From: Paracnuella aquatica
GTDB lineage: Bacteria > Bacteroidota > Bacteroidia > Chitinophagales > Chitinophagaceae
Assembly: GCF_003332885.2 (NCBI RefSeq)
Contig: NZ_QOWJ01000012.1
Span: 1 to 64,000 of the forward strand
Length of the DNA stretch: 64,000 nucleotides
Direction: 5' to 3'
The notes beneath the pieces are model-generated. The model made no database searches. It saw nothing but the letters and a program-made list of their open reading frames with translations, and was not told the DNA's origin. Position numbers and translations under genes: made by a program. Shown here in pieces: positions 1-8,966 of this stretch (its first letter is position 1; each line of letters opens with the position of its first letter).

Positions 1-146
1 GCTGTTTTAAGGCTCTTTGCTGCTGGGATACGGTATAGGGCATCATACAGCAAAAGCCTGCTTTGCGGCTGAAATAAAAAGGACCGCTTTTCCAAAGCAA
101 TCCTTCGGTCAGTTTTTCATTCGTTTACCTACGTTGTGCCACAGCC
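1..146. other. sequence of unknown origin abutting truncated gmd
   Basis: The gmd reading frame is open back to about base 78 (TAA at 75-77), but upstream of about base 147 the translation no longer resembles a GDP-mannose dehydratase. The usual residues before the FVTRK segment (a Gly-Glu-Thr after an SPxRR stretch) are replaced by unrelated sequence. I cannot assign this stretch to any family. A weak hairpin with GACCG and CGGTC arms lies around 82-111. It may be the edge of a deletion or recombination, or an assembly join. Confidence 0.5.
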
Positions 147-677
147 ACCTTTGTTACCCGCAAGATCACCCGTGCCGTCGCCCAAATTGCCTTGGGTATG
201 GAGAGCTGCCTGCACATGGGTAATATTGATGCACAAAGGGACTGGGGTCATGCAAAAGACTACGTGGAAGCCATGTGGCGCATTTTGCAGCAGGATACGC
301 CGGAAGACTATGTGATTGCCACCGGTATCACCACGCCGGTTCGGGAGTTCATTCGCCTGGCATTTGAGGAAGTAGGTGTGGAATTGGGTTTCCGCGGTGA
401 AGGCGTGGACGAAGAAGGTTATGTGGTATCATCCAACGGGGAGTATGGTATTGAAAATGGAAAAGTGTTGGTAAAGATCGATCCTCGCTATTTCCGACCG
501 ACCGAAGTGGACCTCCTGATTGGTGACCCTACCAAAGCGCAGGAAAAGCTGGGCTGGAAGCCAAAATATTCACTTAAAGACATGATCGTGGAAATGGTAG
601 CAGCCGACCTGGAAACCTTCCGCAGGGAAAAAACCCTGATGGACTCCGGCTTCAGCGTTGCCCGACAGTTCGAATAA
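147..677 (+). pseudogene. gmd: GDP-mannose 4,6-dehydratase, C-terminal fragment
   Basis: The intact enzyme converts GDP-mannose to GDP-4-keto-6-deoxymannose, the precursor of GDP-L-fucose and GDP-rhamnose. The visible part starts at FVTRKITRAVAQIALG and runs through the conserved RDWGHAKDYV, IATG, DPRYFRPTEVDLLIGDPTKA and LGWKP blocks to a normal stop, so the C-terminal half is well preserved. The N-terminal Rossmann glycine motif and the catalytic YxxxK, roughly the first 190 residues of the family, are absent; the sequence before base 147 is not homologous. A TTG at 192 could start a 161-residue remnant, but it would lack cofactor binding. The fucose synthase gene downstream shows that this was a GDP-fucose locus. 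It could be real gene decay or an assembly error. Family assignment is certain; functional status is doubtful. Confidence 0.8.
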
Positions 678-681
678 TATG

Positions 682-737
682 AAACCACGGCGAACACAGC
701 GAACACAGCGCTGTGCCCGCCGTGTTCGCTGTGGTTT
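682..737. repeat. inverted repeat / hairpin, left flank of GxxExxY gene
   Basis: Two 20-base arms (682-701 and 718-737) are reverse complements with two mismatches, separated by 16 bases. They contain the word CGAACAC(A/G)GCG. The right arm recurs almost exactly (18 of 19 bases) at 1186-1204, on the other side of the GxxExxY gene. It may also terminate gmd transcription. Confidence 0.75.
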
Positions 738-767
738 ACCTTCCGCCTACAACCAAACCTTCCTCCC

Positions 768-1139
768 ATGCATGAAAATGCACTCGGCACCAAAGTCCTG
801 GATGCAGCCTTTAGTGTTCATAAAGCCTTAGGTCCCGGTTTACTGGAAAGTGCCTACGAACGTTGCATGGCGTACGAATTACTGCAGACTGGTTTAAACG
901 TACAAACTCAGGTCGGGCTACCGCTGGTGTATAAGGGAGTACAACTGGACTGCGGTTACCGCCTCGACCTCTGGATTGAGCGAAAGGTAATTGTAGAAGT
1001 AAAAGCCGTTGAAGCATTGACCGACATACACGTAGCGCAGGTACTTACTTATTTGAAATTAACCAATGTACACCTCGCCTACCTGATCAATTTCAACGTA
1101 AAACTACTACGTGATGGCATCCGCAGGTTGGTCTTATAG
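768..1139 (+). CDS. GxxExxY protein
   Basis: A 123-residue protein of the GxxExxY family. The signature GLLESAY lies near residues 25-31, followed by a nuclease-like core with EVKAVEAL (Glu-x-Lys) near residue 80. Members are small PD-(D/E)xK-like proteins scattered in Bacteroidota genomes; their function is not established. The ATG at 768 is the first in-frame start and gives the usual full length. The gene interrupts an otherwise functional pair (gmd and fcl), and a GC-rich repeat occurs on both sides (718-736 and 1186-1204), which suggests it arrived as a small cassette. Family identification is firm; role unknown. Confidence 0.85.
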   Translation: MHENALGTKVLDAAFSVHKALGPGLLESAYERCMAYELLQTGLNVQTQVGLPLVYKGVQLDCGYRLDLWIERKVIVEVKAVEALTDIHVAQVLTYLKLTNVHLAYLINFNVKLLRDGIRRLVL

Positions 1140-1185
1140 CGTACATTAACTGTAATAAAATACCAAGTCAATACCACGCCGTGCA

Positions 1186-1204
1186 CGCCGTGTTCGCAGT
1201 GGTT
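1186..1204. repeat. direct repeat, right flank of GxxExxY gene
   Basis: This 19-base copy matches 718-736 with one mismatch in the same orientation. It ends 12 bases before the fcl start codon. Together with the left copy it brackets the GxxExxY gene. Confidence 0.7.
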
Positions 1205-1216
1205 CATCACTTCCAA

Positions 1217-2164
1217 ATGGAAAAAGACGCTAAAATATACATAGCCGGCCACCGCGGCATGGTGGGCTCCGCCATCCACCGCAGGTTGCAAAATGAAGGC
1301 TACACCAATTTTGTTCTGCGGACATCAAAAGAACTGGACCTGCGCAACCAACAAGCGGTTGCCGACTTCTTTGCCGCCGAAAAGCCCGATTATGTATTCC
1401 TGGCTGCAGCCAAAGTCGGCGGCATTGTAGCCAACAATACCTACCGCGCCGAATTCCTCTATGATAACCTGATGATCCAGAACAACGTGATCCACCAGGC
1501 TTATGTTCACGGTGTAAAAAAGCTGATGTTTTTGGGATCTTCATGTATATACCCAAAACTGGCGCCGCAGCCACTAAAGGAAGAATACTTGCTGACCGGC
1601 CAGCTAGAAGAAACCAATGAGCCTTATGCTATTGCCAAGATTGCTGGTATTAAAATGTGTGATGCCTATCGTAGCCAATACGGATGCAATTTTATATCAG
1701 TAATGCCCACCAACCTGTATGGTCCAAATGATAATTACGACCTGAACAATAGCCACGTGTTGCCTGCGCTGATCCGCAAAATGCACGAAGCAAAAGAGCG
1801 GGGAGATGCTGAAGTAGTAGTGTGGGGCACCGGTACACCGCGCCGCGAGTTTCTGCATGCTGATGATTTAGCCGATGCCTGTTACTACCTGATGGAAAAT
1901 TACAATGAGCCCGGGCTGGTAAACATTGGCGTGGGCGATGACATCTCTATTGGTGAACTGGCACAAATGGTAAAAGAGGTCGTAGGCTTTGAAGGCAGCT
2001 TAGTGTTTGACACATCGAAGCCGGATGGCACCCCACGCAAGCTAATGGATGTAAGCAAGCTTCATGCAAAAGGCTGGAAGGCAAAGACCGACTTGAAAGA
2101 AGGAGTAACCAAAGTTTACAAACAACAGTTTCATACTGATGGTCTGCTGAATGTTGCGTCGTAG
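1217..2164 (+). CDS. fcl: GDP-L-fucose synthase
   Basis: Epimerase-reductase converting GDP-4-keto-6-deoxymannose to GDP-L-fucose with NADPH. The 315-residue protein has the Rossmann motif GHRGMVGSA at residues 8-16, the substrate-site segment GSSCIYP and the catalytic YAIAK (Tyr-x-x-x-Lys). Start chosen at ATG 1217, which puts the first beta strand immediately after the N-terminus; an upstream in-frame start at 1181 would translate the flanking repeat. Its partner dehydratase gene just upstream is truncated in this window, so GDP-fucose synthesis needs another gmd copy elsewhere or a correct assembly. Length and motifs are those of a full enzyme. Confidence 0.93.
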   Translation: MEKDAKIYIAGHRGMVGSAIHRRLQNEGYTNFVLRTSKELDLRNQQAVADFFAAEKPDYVFLAAAKVGGIVANNTYRAEFLYDNLMIQNNVIHQAYVHGVKKLMFLGSSCIYPKLAPQPLKEEYLLTGQLEETNEPYAIAKIAGIKMCDAYRSQYGCNFISVMPTNLYGPNDNYDLNNSHVLPALIRKMHEAKERGDAEVVVWGTGTPRREFLHADDLADACYYLMENYNEPGLVNIGVGDDISIGELAQMVKEVVGFEGSLVFDTSKPDGTPRKLMDVSKLHAKGWKAKTDLKEGVTKVYKQQFHTDGLLNVAS

Positions 2165-2190
2165 CTGATTTAATTAATATTGAAATAATC

Positions 2191-2206
2191 CCACTTATCG
2201 AAGTGG
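2191..2206. other. small hairpin between fcl and the nonulosonate operon
   Basis: A perfect 6-bp stem (CCACTT, AAGTGG) with an ATCG loop in the 59-base gap. There is no T-run after it, so it is a weak terminator or an RNA-processing element at best. Confidence 0.3.
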
Positions 2207-2223
2207 TAGATCGAATTTAAAAG

Positions 2224-3222
2224 ATGGATTTGAAAGGTAAAAAGGTGCTGATTACTGGCGCCGACGGTTTTATAGGTAGTCACCTGGTTGAAAGGTTACT
2301 AGCTGAAGGTTGCAAGGTGAAAGCATTTTGTTACTACAACTCATTTAATAGCTGGGGGTGGCTTGATACCATTGAAAAAGAAAAGCTGGCCCAGATTGAG
2401 GTGTTTACCGGTGACGTCCGTGATCCAAATGGGGTACGTACCGCTATGCAGGGTATAGATGTGGTATTCCACTTGGCTGCCCTAATTGCCATACCGTTTA
2501 GCTACCATTCTCCCGATTCTTATATCGACACAAACGTCAAAGGCACGTTGAATATCGTACAGGCAGCAAAAGACCTGGGGGTGGAGCGGGTATTGGTTAC
2601 CTCTACATCAGAGGTGTATGGTACCGCCCAATATATTCCCATCGACGAAAAACATCCACGTCAGCCACAGTCGCCTTATTCTGCTTCTAAAATCGGTGCG
2701 GATTGCATCGCTGAATCGTTTTACCGCAGCTTCAACCTGCCGCTGACCATTGTTCGGCCCTTCAATACTTATGGTCCGAGGCAATCGGCCCGTGCCGTCA
2801 TTCCCACCATCATTACACAATTACTGAACGGCAAGGAAGAAATCCGTTTAGGTGATTTGCGTCCTACCCGCGATCTCCTGTTTGTAAAAGATACCGCTGA
2901 AGGATTTGTGCAGATCGCAAAATCTGAAAGTCTGATCGGAGAAGACTGCAACATAGCCACACAATCAGAAATCAGTGTTCGCGACCTGGCACAGGAATTA
3001 ATCAACCAGATCAATCCTGCCGCGCAAATAATCACTGATGATGAGCGGATGCGTCCTGAAAAAAGCGAAGTGTTTAGGTTGTACGGATCCAAGCAAAAGA
3101 TTTCCGAGAATACCGCATGGAAGCAGCAGTATAGCCTACAGGAAGGCTTAGCTGAAACAATTGCATGGTTCCGTAACCCGGAAAACCTGAAACAATACAA
3201 AGCTGATATTTACAACATCTGA
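2224..3222 (+). CDS. legB: NDP-sugar 4,6-dehydratase, LegB type
   Basis: A 332-residue extended short-chain dehydrogenase/reductase. The Rossmann motif TGADGFIGSHL sits at residues 12-22, the active-site segment TSTSEVYG follows, and the catalytic YSASK is visible. In legionaminate synthesis this family removes water from NDP-GlcNAc to give the 4-keto-6-deoxy sugar. The AFCYYNSFNSWGWL segment after the second strand is typical of this branch. It is the first gene of a seven-gene block with overlapping or abutting ends; the legC start shares the last base of its stop codon. Whether the substrate is GDP- or UDP-linked cannot be read here, but the PtmE-like gene in the same block favours GDP. 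Confidence 0.85.
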   Translation: MDLKGKKVLITGADGFIGSHLVERLLAEGCKVKAFCYYNSFNSWGWLDTIEKEKLAQIEVFTGDVRDPNGVRTAMQGIDVVFHLAALIAIPFSYHSPDSYIDTNVKGTLNIVQAAKDLGVERVLVTSTSEVYGTAQYIPIDEKHPRQPQSPYSASKIGADCIAESFYRSFNLPLTIVRPFNTYGPRQSARAVIPTIITQLLNGKEEIRLGDLRPTRDLLFVKDTAEGFVQIAKSESLIGEDCNIATQSEISVRDLAQELINQINPAAQIITDDERMRPEKSEVFRLYGSKQKISENTAWKQQYSLQEGLAETIAWFRNPENLKQYKADIYNI

Positions 3223-4385
3223 TGCCCAGCCAATACGAACCTGTCGTTCAAAAGATCCGGGAGCTGTTCCACCAGCCGGAAGCATTTATTCCTTTGCATG
3301 CGCCCCATTTTGGCGGTAATGAAAAGAAATATGTGCTGGACACCATAGAATCAACATTTGTTTCCTCGGTAGGCGCTTATGTAACCCGCTTCGAGGAAAT
3401 GATGCAGGAAATAACCGGGGCCCGCTTTGCGGTGGCTACTACAAACGGAACCACAGCCCTGCACCTTGCTTTGCTGGTGGCCGGGGTACAATGGGGCGAC
3501 GAGGTAATCACCCAGCCGCTCACTTTTGTAGCCACAGCCAATGCCGTCCGGCACGCCGGTGCACAGCCGGTTTTTGTAGACGTGGACCCAGATACCATGG
3601 GGTTATCACCGGCAGCATTGGAAGCATTTCTGGAAGAAAATGTGGTGATCAATGAAAGTGGACAGTGTATCAATAAACAATCAGGCAGGCGCATAGCAGC
3701 ATGTCTGCCCATGCACACGTTTGGATTTCCGCTTCGCATTGAAGCAATAGATAAAATCTGCCAACGCTACGGAATAATCCTGGTAGAAGATGCTGCCGAA
3801 AGCCTGGGCAGTTATGTGGGTAGACAGCACACCGGCCGTTTTGGAAAGCTGGGTACCTTTAGTTTTAATGGCAACAAGACCGTAACCTGTGGTGGGGGTG
3901 GTGCCCTTATAACTGATGATGAAGCCCTGGCACAAAAGGCTAAGCACCTATCTACTACTGCCAAGCAACCGCATGCCTGGGAATTTTACCACGATGAGGT
4001 AGCATATAATTACAGGCTACCCAACCTGAATGCAGCATTGGCCTGTGCCCAGTTAGAGCAATTGGATAAAATCTTGGCAAACAAACGGGAGTTGTCACAT
4101 GACTACAAAGACTTTTTTACCGATCGTGAGGAGCAGTTCATTAGGGAAGCCGAAGGAACTACAGCCAATTACTGGTTGAATACGATCATCTTAAAAGATA
4201 GAGCAGCCCGCGATCAATTTTTGGAATACACCAATGCGCAAAAAGTCATGACCCGTCCCATTTGGCGGCTTATGAACGACCTGCCGATGTATGCTTCCTG
4301 CATGAAAGGAGATTTAAGCAATGCCCGCTGGCTGGAAGAGCGGGTTGTGAACATTCCCAGTAGCTACCGGCCAAACATACAATGA
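3222..4385 (+). CDS. legC: PLP-dependent aminotransferase, LegC type
   Basis: DegT/DnrJ/EryC1-family aminotransferase of 387 residues that would add the 4-amino group to the keto sugar made by LegB, using glutamate and PLP. Visible hallmarks are TTNGTTALHLAL (cofactor phosphate site), VEDAAESLGS with the ring-contacting Asp, and the Schiff-base lysine in FNGNKTVTCGGGG. The length matches LegC homologues. The ATG overlaps the legB stop (TGATG), and its own stop overlaps the next ATG (ATGA), so translation is probably coupled. Confidence 0.87.
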   Translation: MPSQYEPVVQKIRELFHQPEAFIPLHAPHFGGNEKKYVLDTIESTFVSSVGAYVTRFEEMMQEITGARFAVATTNGTTALHLALLVAGVQWGDEVITQPLTFVATANAVRHAGAQPVFVDVDPDTMGLSPAALEAFLEENVVINESGQCINKQSGRRIAACLPMHTFGFPLRIEAIDKICQRYGIILVEDAAESLGSYVGRQHTGRFGKLGTFSFNGNKTVTCGGGGALITDDEALAQKAKHLSTTAKQPHAWEFYHDEVAYNYRLPNLNAALACAQLEQLDKILANKRELSHDYKDFFTDREEQFIREAEGTTANYWLNTIILKDRAARDQFLEYTNAQKVMTRPIWRLMNDLPMYASCMKGDLSNARWLEERVVNIPSSYRPNIQ

Positions 4386-5017
4386 AAACACCCCTGATCC
4401 TTATTGGCGGTGGCGGTCATTGCCGGTCTTGTATCGACGTAATAGAAAGTACGGATACCTTTAGTATTGAAGGTATTTTGGACGAAGCGGCAGCACCTGG
4501 TTCAGAAGTTTTAGGGTACAAAGTGCTTGGAAATGACAGCCTGGTTCCCGGCCTGACCGCAAAAGGTTACACCTTTCTCATAACTGTCGGGCATATCAAA
4601 TCAGCTGCAGCAAGAATAAAAATATTTGATTCCTTGCGACTGTGCGGTAGCACACTTGCTACCGTAGTTGCCTCCAGTGCCAGGGTTTCGCGTCATGCAA
4701 AAATAGGAGTGGGCACCATTGTGATGCATGGTGGACAGGTAAACGCCGGTGCTAAAGTAGGAGTGAATACTATCTTAAATACAGGCTCCCTGGTGGAGCA
4801 TGATGCTATTGTAGGGGATCACGTTCACCTGTCAACACATGCCGTAGTAAACGGCGGTGCTGCTATAGGCAACGCTTCTTTTATAGGGAGTAATGCCGTA
4901 GTGAGTCAAGCTTGCCGGGTTGCTCCCTGTACCGTTATTGGTGCGGCATCCGTGGTCATCCGGAATATTACAGAGGCGGGAACTTTTGTAGGAAATCCCG
5001 CTAAAAGAATCTCATAA
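4382..5017 (+). CDS. legH: NeuD/PglD-family sugar O/N-acetyltransferase
   Basis: A 211-residue acyltransferase with an N-terminal Rossmann-like domain (LILIGGGGHCRSCIDVI near residues 5-20) and a C-terminal left-handed beta-helix of hexapeptide repeats. The probable catalytic His lies in NTGSLVEHDA, as in PglD. By position it would acetylate the 4-amino group of the LegC product using acetyl-CoA (LegH role), but NeuD homologues in sialate loci can instead O-acetylate the finished sugar. The gene overlaps legC by four bases and abuts legI. The fold assignment is firm; the exact substrate is inferred from context. Confidence 0.8.
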   Translation: MKTPLILIGGGGHCRSCIDVIESTDTFSIEGILDEAAAPGSEVLGYKVLGNDSLVPGLTAKGYTFLITVGHIKSAAARIKIFDSLRLCGSTLATVVASSARVSRHAKIGVGTIVMHGGQVNAGAKVGVNTILNTGSLVEHDAIVGDHVHLSTHAVVNGGAAIGNASFIGSNAVVSQACRVAPCTVIGAASVVIRNITEAGTFVGNPAKRIS

Positions 5018-6028
5018 ATGAAAAAAAAGACTTTAATCATTGCTGAAGCTGGCGTAAACCACAATGGTAGCCTGGACCTTGCAAAACAATTGATTGATGT
5101 GGCTGCTGGCGCTGGTGTGGATATTGTAAAGTTTCAAACCTTTAAAGCCTCAAAAATAGCTAGTAATGTAGCGGCAAAAGCCGACTACCAAAAGCAAACA
5201 ACCGGCGCCAACGATTCGCAGCTTTCCATGCTGCAAAAGTTGGAGTTGGACGAGGCGGCACATGATAAGCTGCTTGCCTACTGTAAGGAAAAAGGCATTG
5301 CCTTCCTGTCTACGCCATTTGATCTGGAAAGCATTGTCATGCTCCGCGAAAAAGGCATCACCATAGGAAAAATACCATCCGGAGAAATAACCAATCTTCC
5401 TTATTTGGAAGCAATGGCTAAAGCATTCCGCCACCTGATACTGAGCACGGGAATGGCAACAATGCAGGATGTACAGGATGCAATGGCAGTATTAAAAACC
5501 AATGGTGTTGCACAGGAAAACATAACCGTGTTGCATTGTAATACCGAGTACCCAACGCCCATGCAGGATGTAAACCTGAAAGCGATGGAACACCTGCGCC
5601 AGGAGTTGGGAGTGGAGGTAGGATACTCTGATCATACTTTAGGAATTGAGGTACCTATTGCCGCTGTTGCTATGGGCGCTACGGTCATAGAGAAACATTT
5701 TACATTGGACCGCAATATGGAAGGTCCCGACCATCGTGCCTCCTTGGAGCCTGCAGAACTGGTGGCTATGGTAAAGGCTATCCGCAACATCGAAAGTGCA
5801 CTTTCTGGCCCCGGAATAAAGATTCCTTCGGAATCGGAAAAGAAAAATATGGCCATCGCCCGGAAAAGTATTGTGGCTGCCCGGACAATCGCGAAAGGTG
5901 AAATACTTACACCCGAAAATATTACGGTAAAAAGACCTGGCTCCGGCATTAGCCCGATGCGTTGGTATGAAGTATGCGGAACTGCCGCAAAACGTGATTT
6001 TGAAGCCGATGAACTGATTACCCTATGA
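5018..6028 (+). CDS. legI: NeuB-family nonulosonic acid synthase (legionaminate synthase type)
   Basis: Condenses phosphoenolpyruvate with a 6-carbon amino sugar to form a nine-carbon acid. The 336-residue protein has the NeuB TIM barrel (AEAGVNHNG near residues 9-17, KFQTFKASKIAS, STPFD, IPSGEI, LSTGMAT, YSDHT, EKHFTLDR) and a C-terminal SAF/antifreeze-like domain from about residue 280 (SIVAARTIAKGEIL to the end). Gene order places it with legG, which makes its substrate. NeuB, LegI and PseI share this architecture; the legB and legC neighbours argue for diacetyllegionaminic acid or an isomer. Confidence 0.88.
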   Translation: MKKKTLIIAEAGVNHNGSLDLAKQLIDVAAGAGVDIVKFQTFKASKIASNVAAKADYQKQTTGANDSQLSMLQKLELDEAAHDKLLAYCKEKGIAFLSTPFDLESIVMLREKGITIGKIPSGEITNLPYLEAMAKAFRHLILSTGMATMQDVQDAMAVLKTNGVAQENITVLHCNTEYPTPMQDVNLKAMEHLRQELGVEVGYSDHTLGIEVPIAAVAMGATVIEKHFTLDRNMEGPDHRASLEPAELVAMVKAIRNIESALSGPGIKIPSESEKKNMAIARKSIVAARTIAKGEILTPENITVKRPGSGISPMRWYEVCGTAAKRDFEADELITL

Positions 6029-7191
6029 GCAGTCGGGTAAAAGTTTGTGTAGTTACCGGCACCCGCGCAGAATTTGGGCTGCTCACGCCCCTGATGAAAG
6101 CACTCCAGGCGGATCCTACTTACAAGCTGCAGGTATTGGCGACCGGGATGCACTTGTCGCCCGAGTTTGGCAATACCTATCAACAAATTGAAGCGGCGGG
6201 CTTTCGAATCGATGAAAAGGTCGAAATGCTGCTTTCGGCCGACAGCGATACGGCGATTGTGAAAAGTGCAGGGCTGGGCATGATTGGTTATGCCGATGCA
6301 TTGAACCGGTTGAGGCCTGATTGGATTGTTTTATTGGGCGATCGCTTTGAGGCTTTTGCAGCGGCGGCAACAGCATACCTTAAAAAAATACCTATTATTC
6401 ACCTACACGGAGGCGAGGTAACTGCTGGTGCAACCGACGAAGGATTGCGCCATTCTATCACTAAAATGTCCACGCTTCATTTTACTGCCACGGAAGTTTA
6501 TCGTAAGCGGGTGTTGCAGCTGGGTGAGCCAGAAAGCCAGGTGTATAATGTCGGCGCAATCGGGTTGGATAATATACAGCAGCTGACATTGTTGAACCGA
6601 CCGGACCTGGAGCATAGCTTAGGTATCTCCCTGTCCAAACCAGTTTTATTGGTTACCTACCATCCGGTGACTCTGGAACACAGCAGCAGCGAAACACAAA
6701 TGCAGGCGCTCTTGGAAGCCCTTCCCGAAATGGCGGAAGCACAAATTATTTTTACACTACCTAATGCGGACGCTGATGGACGGGTGTTGATCCGCATGAT
6801 ACAAGACTACGTGCAGCAGGCTGGCACCAACGCTACTGCTTTTACCAGCCTGGGTCAATTGCGATATTTATCACTGATGCAGCAAAGCGCTGTTGTTGTG
6901 GGCAATTCCTCCAGCGGTATTATTGAGGCGCCTTCTTTTCGGGTGCCCACCGTAAACATCGGCGACCGGCAAAAAGGAAGAATGGCGGCTGACTCAGTTA
7001 TTCATTGCCAAACCGATAAAGCTTCCATAGTTGCCGCGATCCGGCAGGCATTGAGCCCTGAATTCAAGGCGCTTTGCGTCAATGTTGACAACCCTTATGG
7101 AACTGGTGGTGCAACAGAAAAGATCATGGAAGTGTTGCATCGTCAATTGTCCTCAGTAAACCTAAAAAAAGAATTTGTAGATAGGATATGA
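6025..7191 (+). CDS. legG: NeuC-type NDP-sugar 2-epimerase (hydrolysing)
   Basis: A 388-residue GT-B-fold epimerase that would hydrolyse the NDP-diacetamido sugar with inversion at C2, releasing the free 2,4-diacetamido-trideoxymannose used by LegI. Visible blocks are VVTGTRAEFGLLTPLMKAL at the N-terminus, LGDRFEAFAAA, HLHGGEVTAGATDE, VTYHPVTLE, and VGNSSSGIIEAPSFRVPTVN with the nucleotide-binding serines. The gene overlaps legI and ptmE by four bases at both ends (ATGA). Confidence 0.88.
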   Translation: MSSRVKVCVVTGTRAEFGLLTPLMKALQADPTYKLQVLATGMHLSPEFGNTYQQIEAAGFRIDEKVEMLLSADSDTAIVKSAGLGMIGYADALNRLRPDWIVLLGDRFEAFAAAATAYLKKIPIIHLHGGEVTAGATDEGLRHSITKMSTLHFTATEVYRKRVLQLGEPESQVYNVGAIGLDNIQQLTLLNRPDLEHSLGISLSKPVLLVTYHPVTLEHSSSETQMQALLEALPEMAEAQIIFTLPNADADGRVLIRMIQDYVQQAGTNATAFTSLGQLRYLSLMQQSAVVVGNSSSGIIEAPSFRVPTVNIGDRQKGRMAADSVIHCQTDKASIVAAIRQALSPEFKALCVNVDNPYGTGGATEKIMEVLHRQLSSVNLKKEFVDRI

Positions 7192-8240
7192 ATAATTGGA
7201 AGCAACACCTTGTTCCTGACTCTTTTACTATACGCGAAGCGATGGTTCGGTTAAACGAATTGGCCATTGTAAATGCCGACATCTTTGTTGTGGATGGTTC
7301 CGGTGAATTATTGGGCTCGCTTTCCGATGGTGATATCAGGAGGGCGCTGATCAAGGGAGCAGAAATGCAGGATGCAGCCACCGTGGCAATGAACCCTGCC
7401 TGCATTGCCCATACAGGTGCTTGGCCCAGCAAGGAAGCGGTTCAGAATTGTAAAAAAAAAGCAATTCGTTTCCTTCCCCTCCTTTCAGCCGATCGAAGGA
7501 TTGTGCAGGTAATTGATATCGATTTGGTTTTGGGAGCCGTGCCGGTACACGCAGTGTTGATGGCCGGTGGCGAGGGTCAGCGACTGCGCCCCCTTACTGA
7601 AAAGCTGCCCAAGCCTCTGTTGCCAATTGGCAACAAACCCATTATCGAGCACAACATCGACCGGCTGCTGAAATTCGGTATTCAGAACATCCATATTTCC
7701 ATCAATTACCTGGGGCATATGCTTCAGGATTATTTTGCGGATGGTGCTGCAAAAAATGCGGATATCAACTACATCCGGGAAGATAAACCGTTGGGTACTG
7801 TTGGGGCAGTAGCACAGGTAAAGCTATGGAGCGCCGACCATATATTGGTCATGAACTCCGACCTATTGACCGATATCGATTATGCCGACTTTTTCGATAC
7901 CTATATTTCAGGGGATGCCGATATGGCCATTGCAACAGTTCCGTATAAGGTTAATGTGCCCTATGCCGTTCTGGAGACCAATGGCGATAGTGAAGTAAAG
8001 TCACTTACGGAAAAGCCCACATATACTTACTATTCCAATGCGGGTATCTATTTGGTAAAACGGGAACTGCTTCAATTTATACCAGAAGATTGTTGTTATA
8101 ATATGACCGACCTGATCGATACGCTAATCGCGAAAGGGTATAAAGTGGTAAGTTATCCAATTCATGGGTATTGGTTGGATATAGGAAAGATGAATGACTA
8201 TGTGAAGGCACAAGAAGATGTCAAGTATTTGAAATTATAA
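7188..8240 (+). CDS. ptmE: CBS-domain/nucleotidyltransferase fusion, PtmE-like
   Basis: A 350-residue fusion. Residues 1-120 form a CBS pair (IREAMVRL, FVVDGSGELLGSLSDGDIRRAL, then a second repeat). From about residue 123 a sugar-phosphate nucleotidyltransferase begins with LMAGGEGQRLRPLTEKLPKP and continues with the metal-site MNSDLLTDID. In Campylobacter PtmE has this architecture and makes GDP-glucosamine for legionaminate; that knowledge, plus position inside this operon, is the basis of the name. The CBS region may give allosteric nucleotide control. The nucleotide (GDP versus UDP) is not provable from sequence alone. Confidence 0.8.
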   Translation: MNNWKQHLVPDSFTIREAMVRLNELAIVNADIFVVDGSGELLGSLSDGDIRRALIKGAEMQDAATVAMNPACIAHTGAWPSKEAVQNCKKKAIRFLPLLSADRRIVQVIDIDLVLGAVPVHAVLMAGGEGQRLRPLTEKLPKPLLPIGNKPIIEHNIDRLLKFGIQNIHISINYLGHMLQDYFADGAAKNADINYIREDKPLGTVGAVAQVKLWSADHILVMNSDLLTDIDYADFFDTYISGDADMAIATVPYKVNVPYAVLETNGDSEVKSLTEKPTYTYYSNAGIYLVKRELLQFIPEDCCYNMTDLIDTLIAKGYKVVSYPIHGYWLDIGKMNDYVKAQEDVKYLKL

Positions 8241-8241
8241 C

Positions 8242-8928
8242 ATGCGCATTCTGTATGTAATTCCTGCAAGAGGAGGGTCGAAAGGCATACCGGGAAAAAA
8301 TATTAAAAAGCTTGGGGGTACACCGCTTATCAACTATACAGTTGAAGTAGCAAGATCCCTAGCAGCAGATCGAGATATTTGTGTAAGTACCGATGATGTT
8401 GCAATAAAGGAAGTGGTTGAGCAAACCGGACTTTTTGTGCCGTTTCTAAGGCCCTCCGAATTGGCTACCGATCAATCGGGAACTTACGAGGTGTTAATAC
8501 ATGTCCTTGATTATTATGAACAACAAGGCGAGGTATACGACCTTCTTGTGCTACTCCAACCTACTTCTCCATTCCGGACAGCAGCTCAGGTTAGAGAGGC
8601 CATCGCTACTTGGAAGCCGGGCATCGAGATGATTGTGAGTGTAAAAATTTCCAGTGCGAATCCATATTATACATTGACAGAAGAAAACAAAAACGGCTTT
8701 CTGGAGCGTTCCAAACCATCTTCTTTTGTTCGAAGGCAGGATTGTCCTATTATTTACGAATATAATGGTGCCATTTATGTAATGGACGTACAAAGTCTGC
8801 GAAATAAATCTATGCACGCATTCGACAAAATAAAGAAGTATGTAATGGATGATTACACATCCGTGGATATTGATTCGAAGCTTGATTGGGAATTTGCTGA
8901 ATTTTTACTCAATAAAAAAGGACAATAA
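8242..8928 (+). CDS. legF: CMP-nonulosonic acid synthetase (NeuA/LegF family)
   Basis: A 228-residue cytidylyltransferase that activates the nine-carbon acid with CTP for transfer. The N-terminal nucleotide loop IPARGGSKGIPGKNIKKLGG, STDD, LLQPTSPFRTA and the late DIDSKLDWEFAE metal site are the NeuA-family hallmarks. It begins two bases after the ptmE stop and closes the seven-gene biosynthetic block. Preference for legionaminate over sialate is inferred from the neighbouring genes. Confidence 0.87.
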   Translation: MRILYVIPARGGSKGIPGKNIKKLGGTPLINYTVEVARSLAADRDICVSTDDVAIKEVVEQTGLFVPFLRPSELATDQSGTYEVLIHVLDYYEQQGEVYDLLVLLQPTSPFRTAAQVREAIATWKPGIEMIVSVKISSANPYYTLTEENKNGFLERSKPSSFVRRQDCPIIYEYNGAIYVMDVQSLRNKSMHAFDKIKKYVMDDYTSVDIDSKLDWEFAEFLLNKKGQ

Positions 8929-8966
8929 AGCGGGGAGAATCTTGCGACCTGCATTCCTACTGTCTC

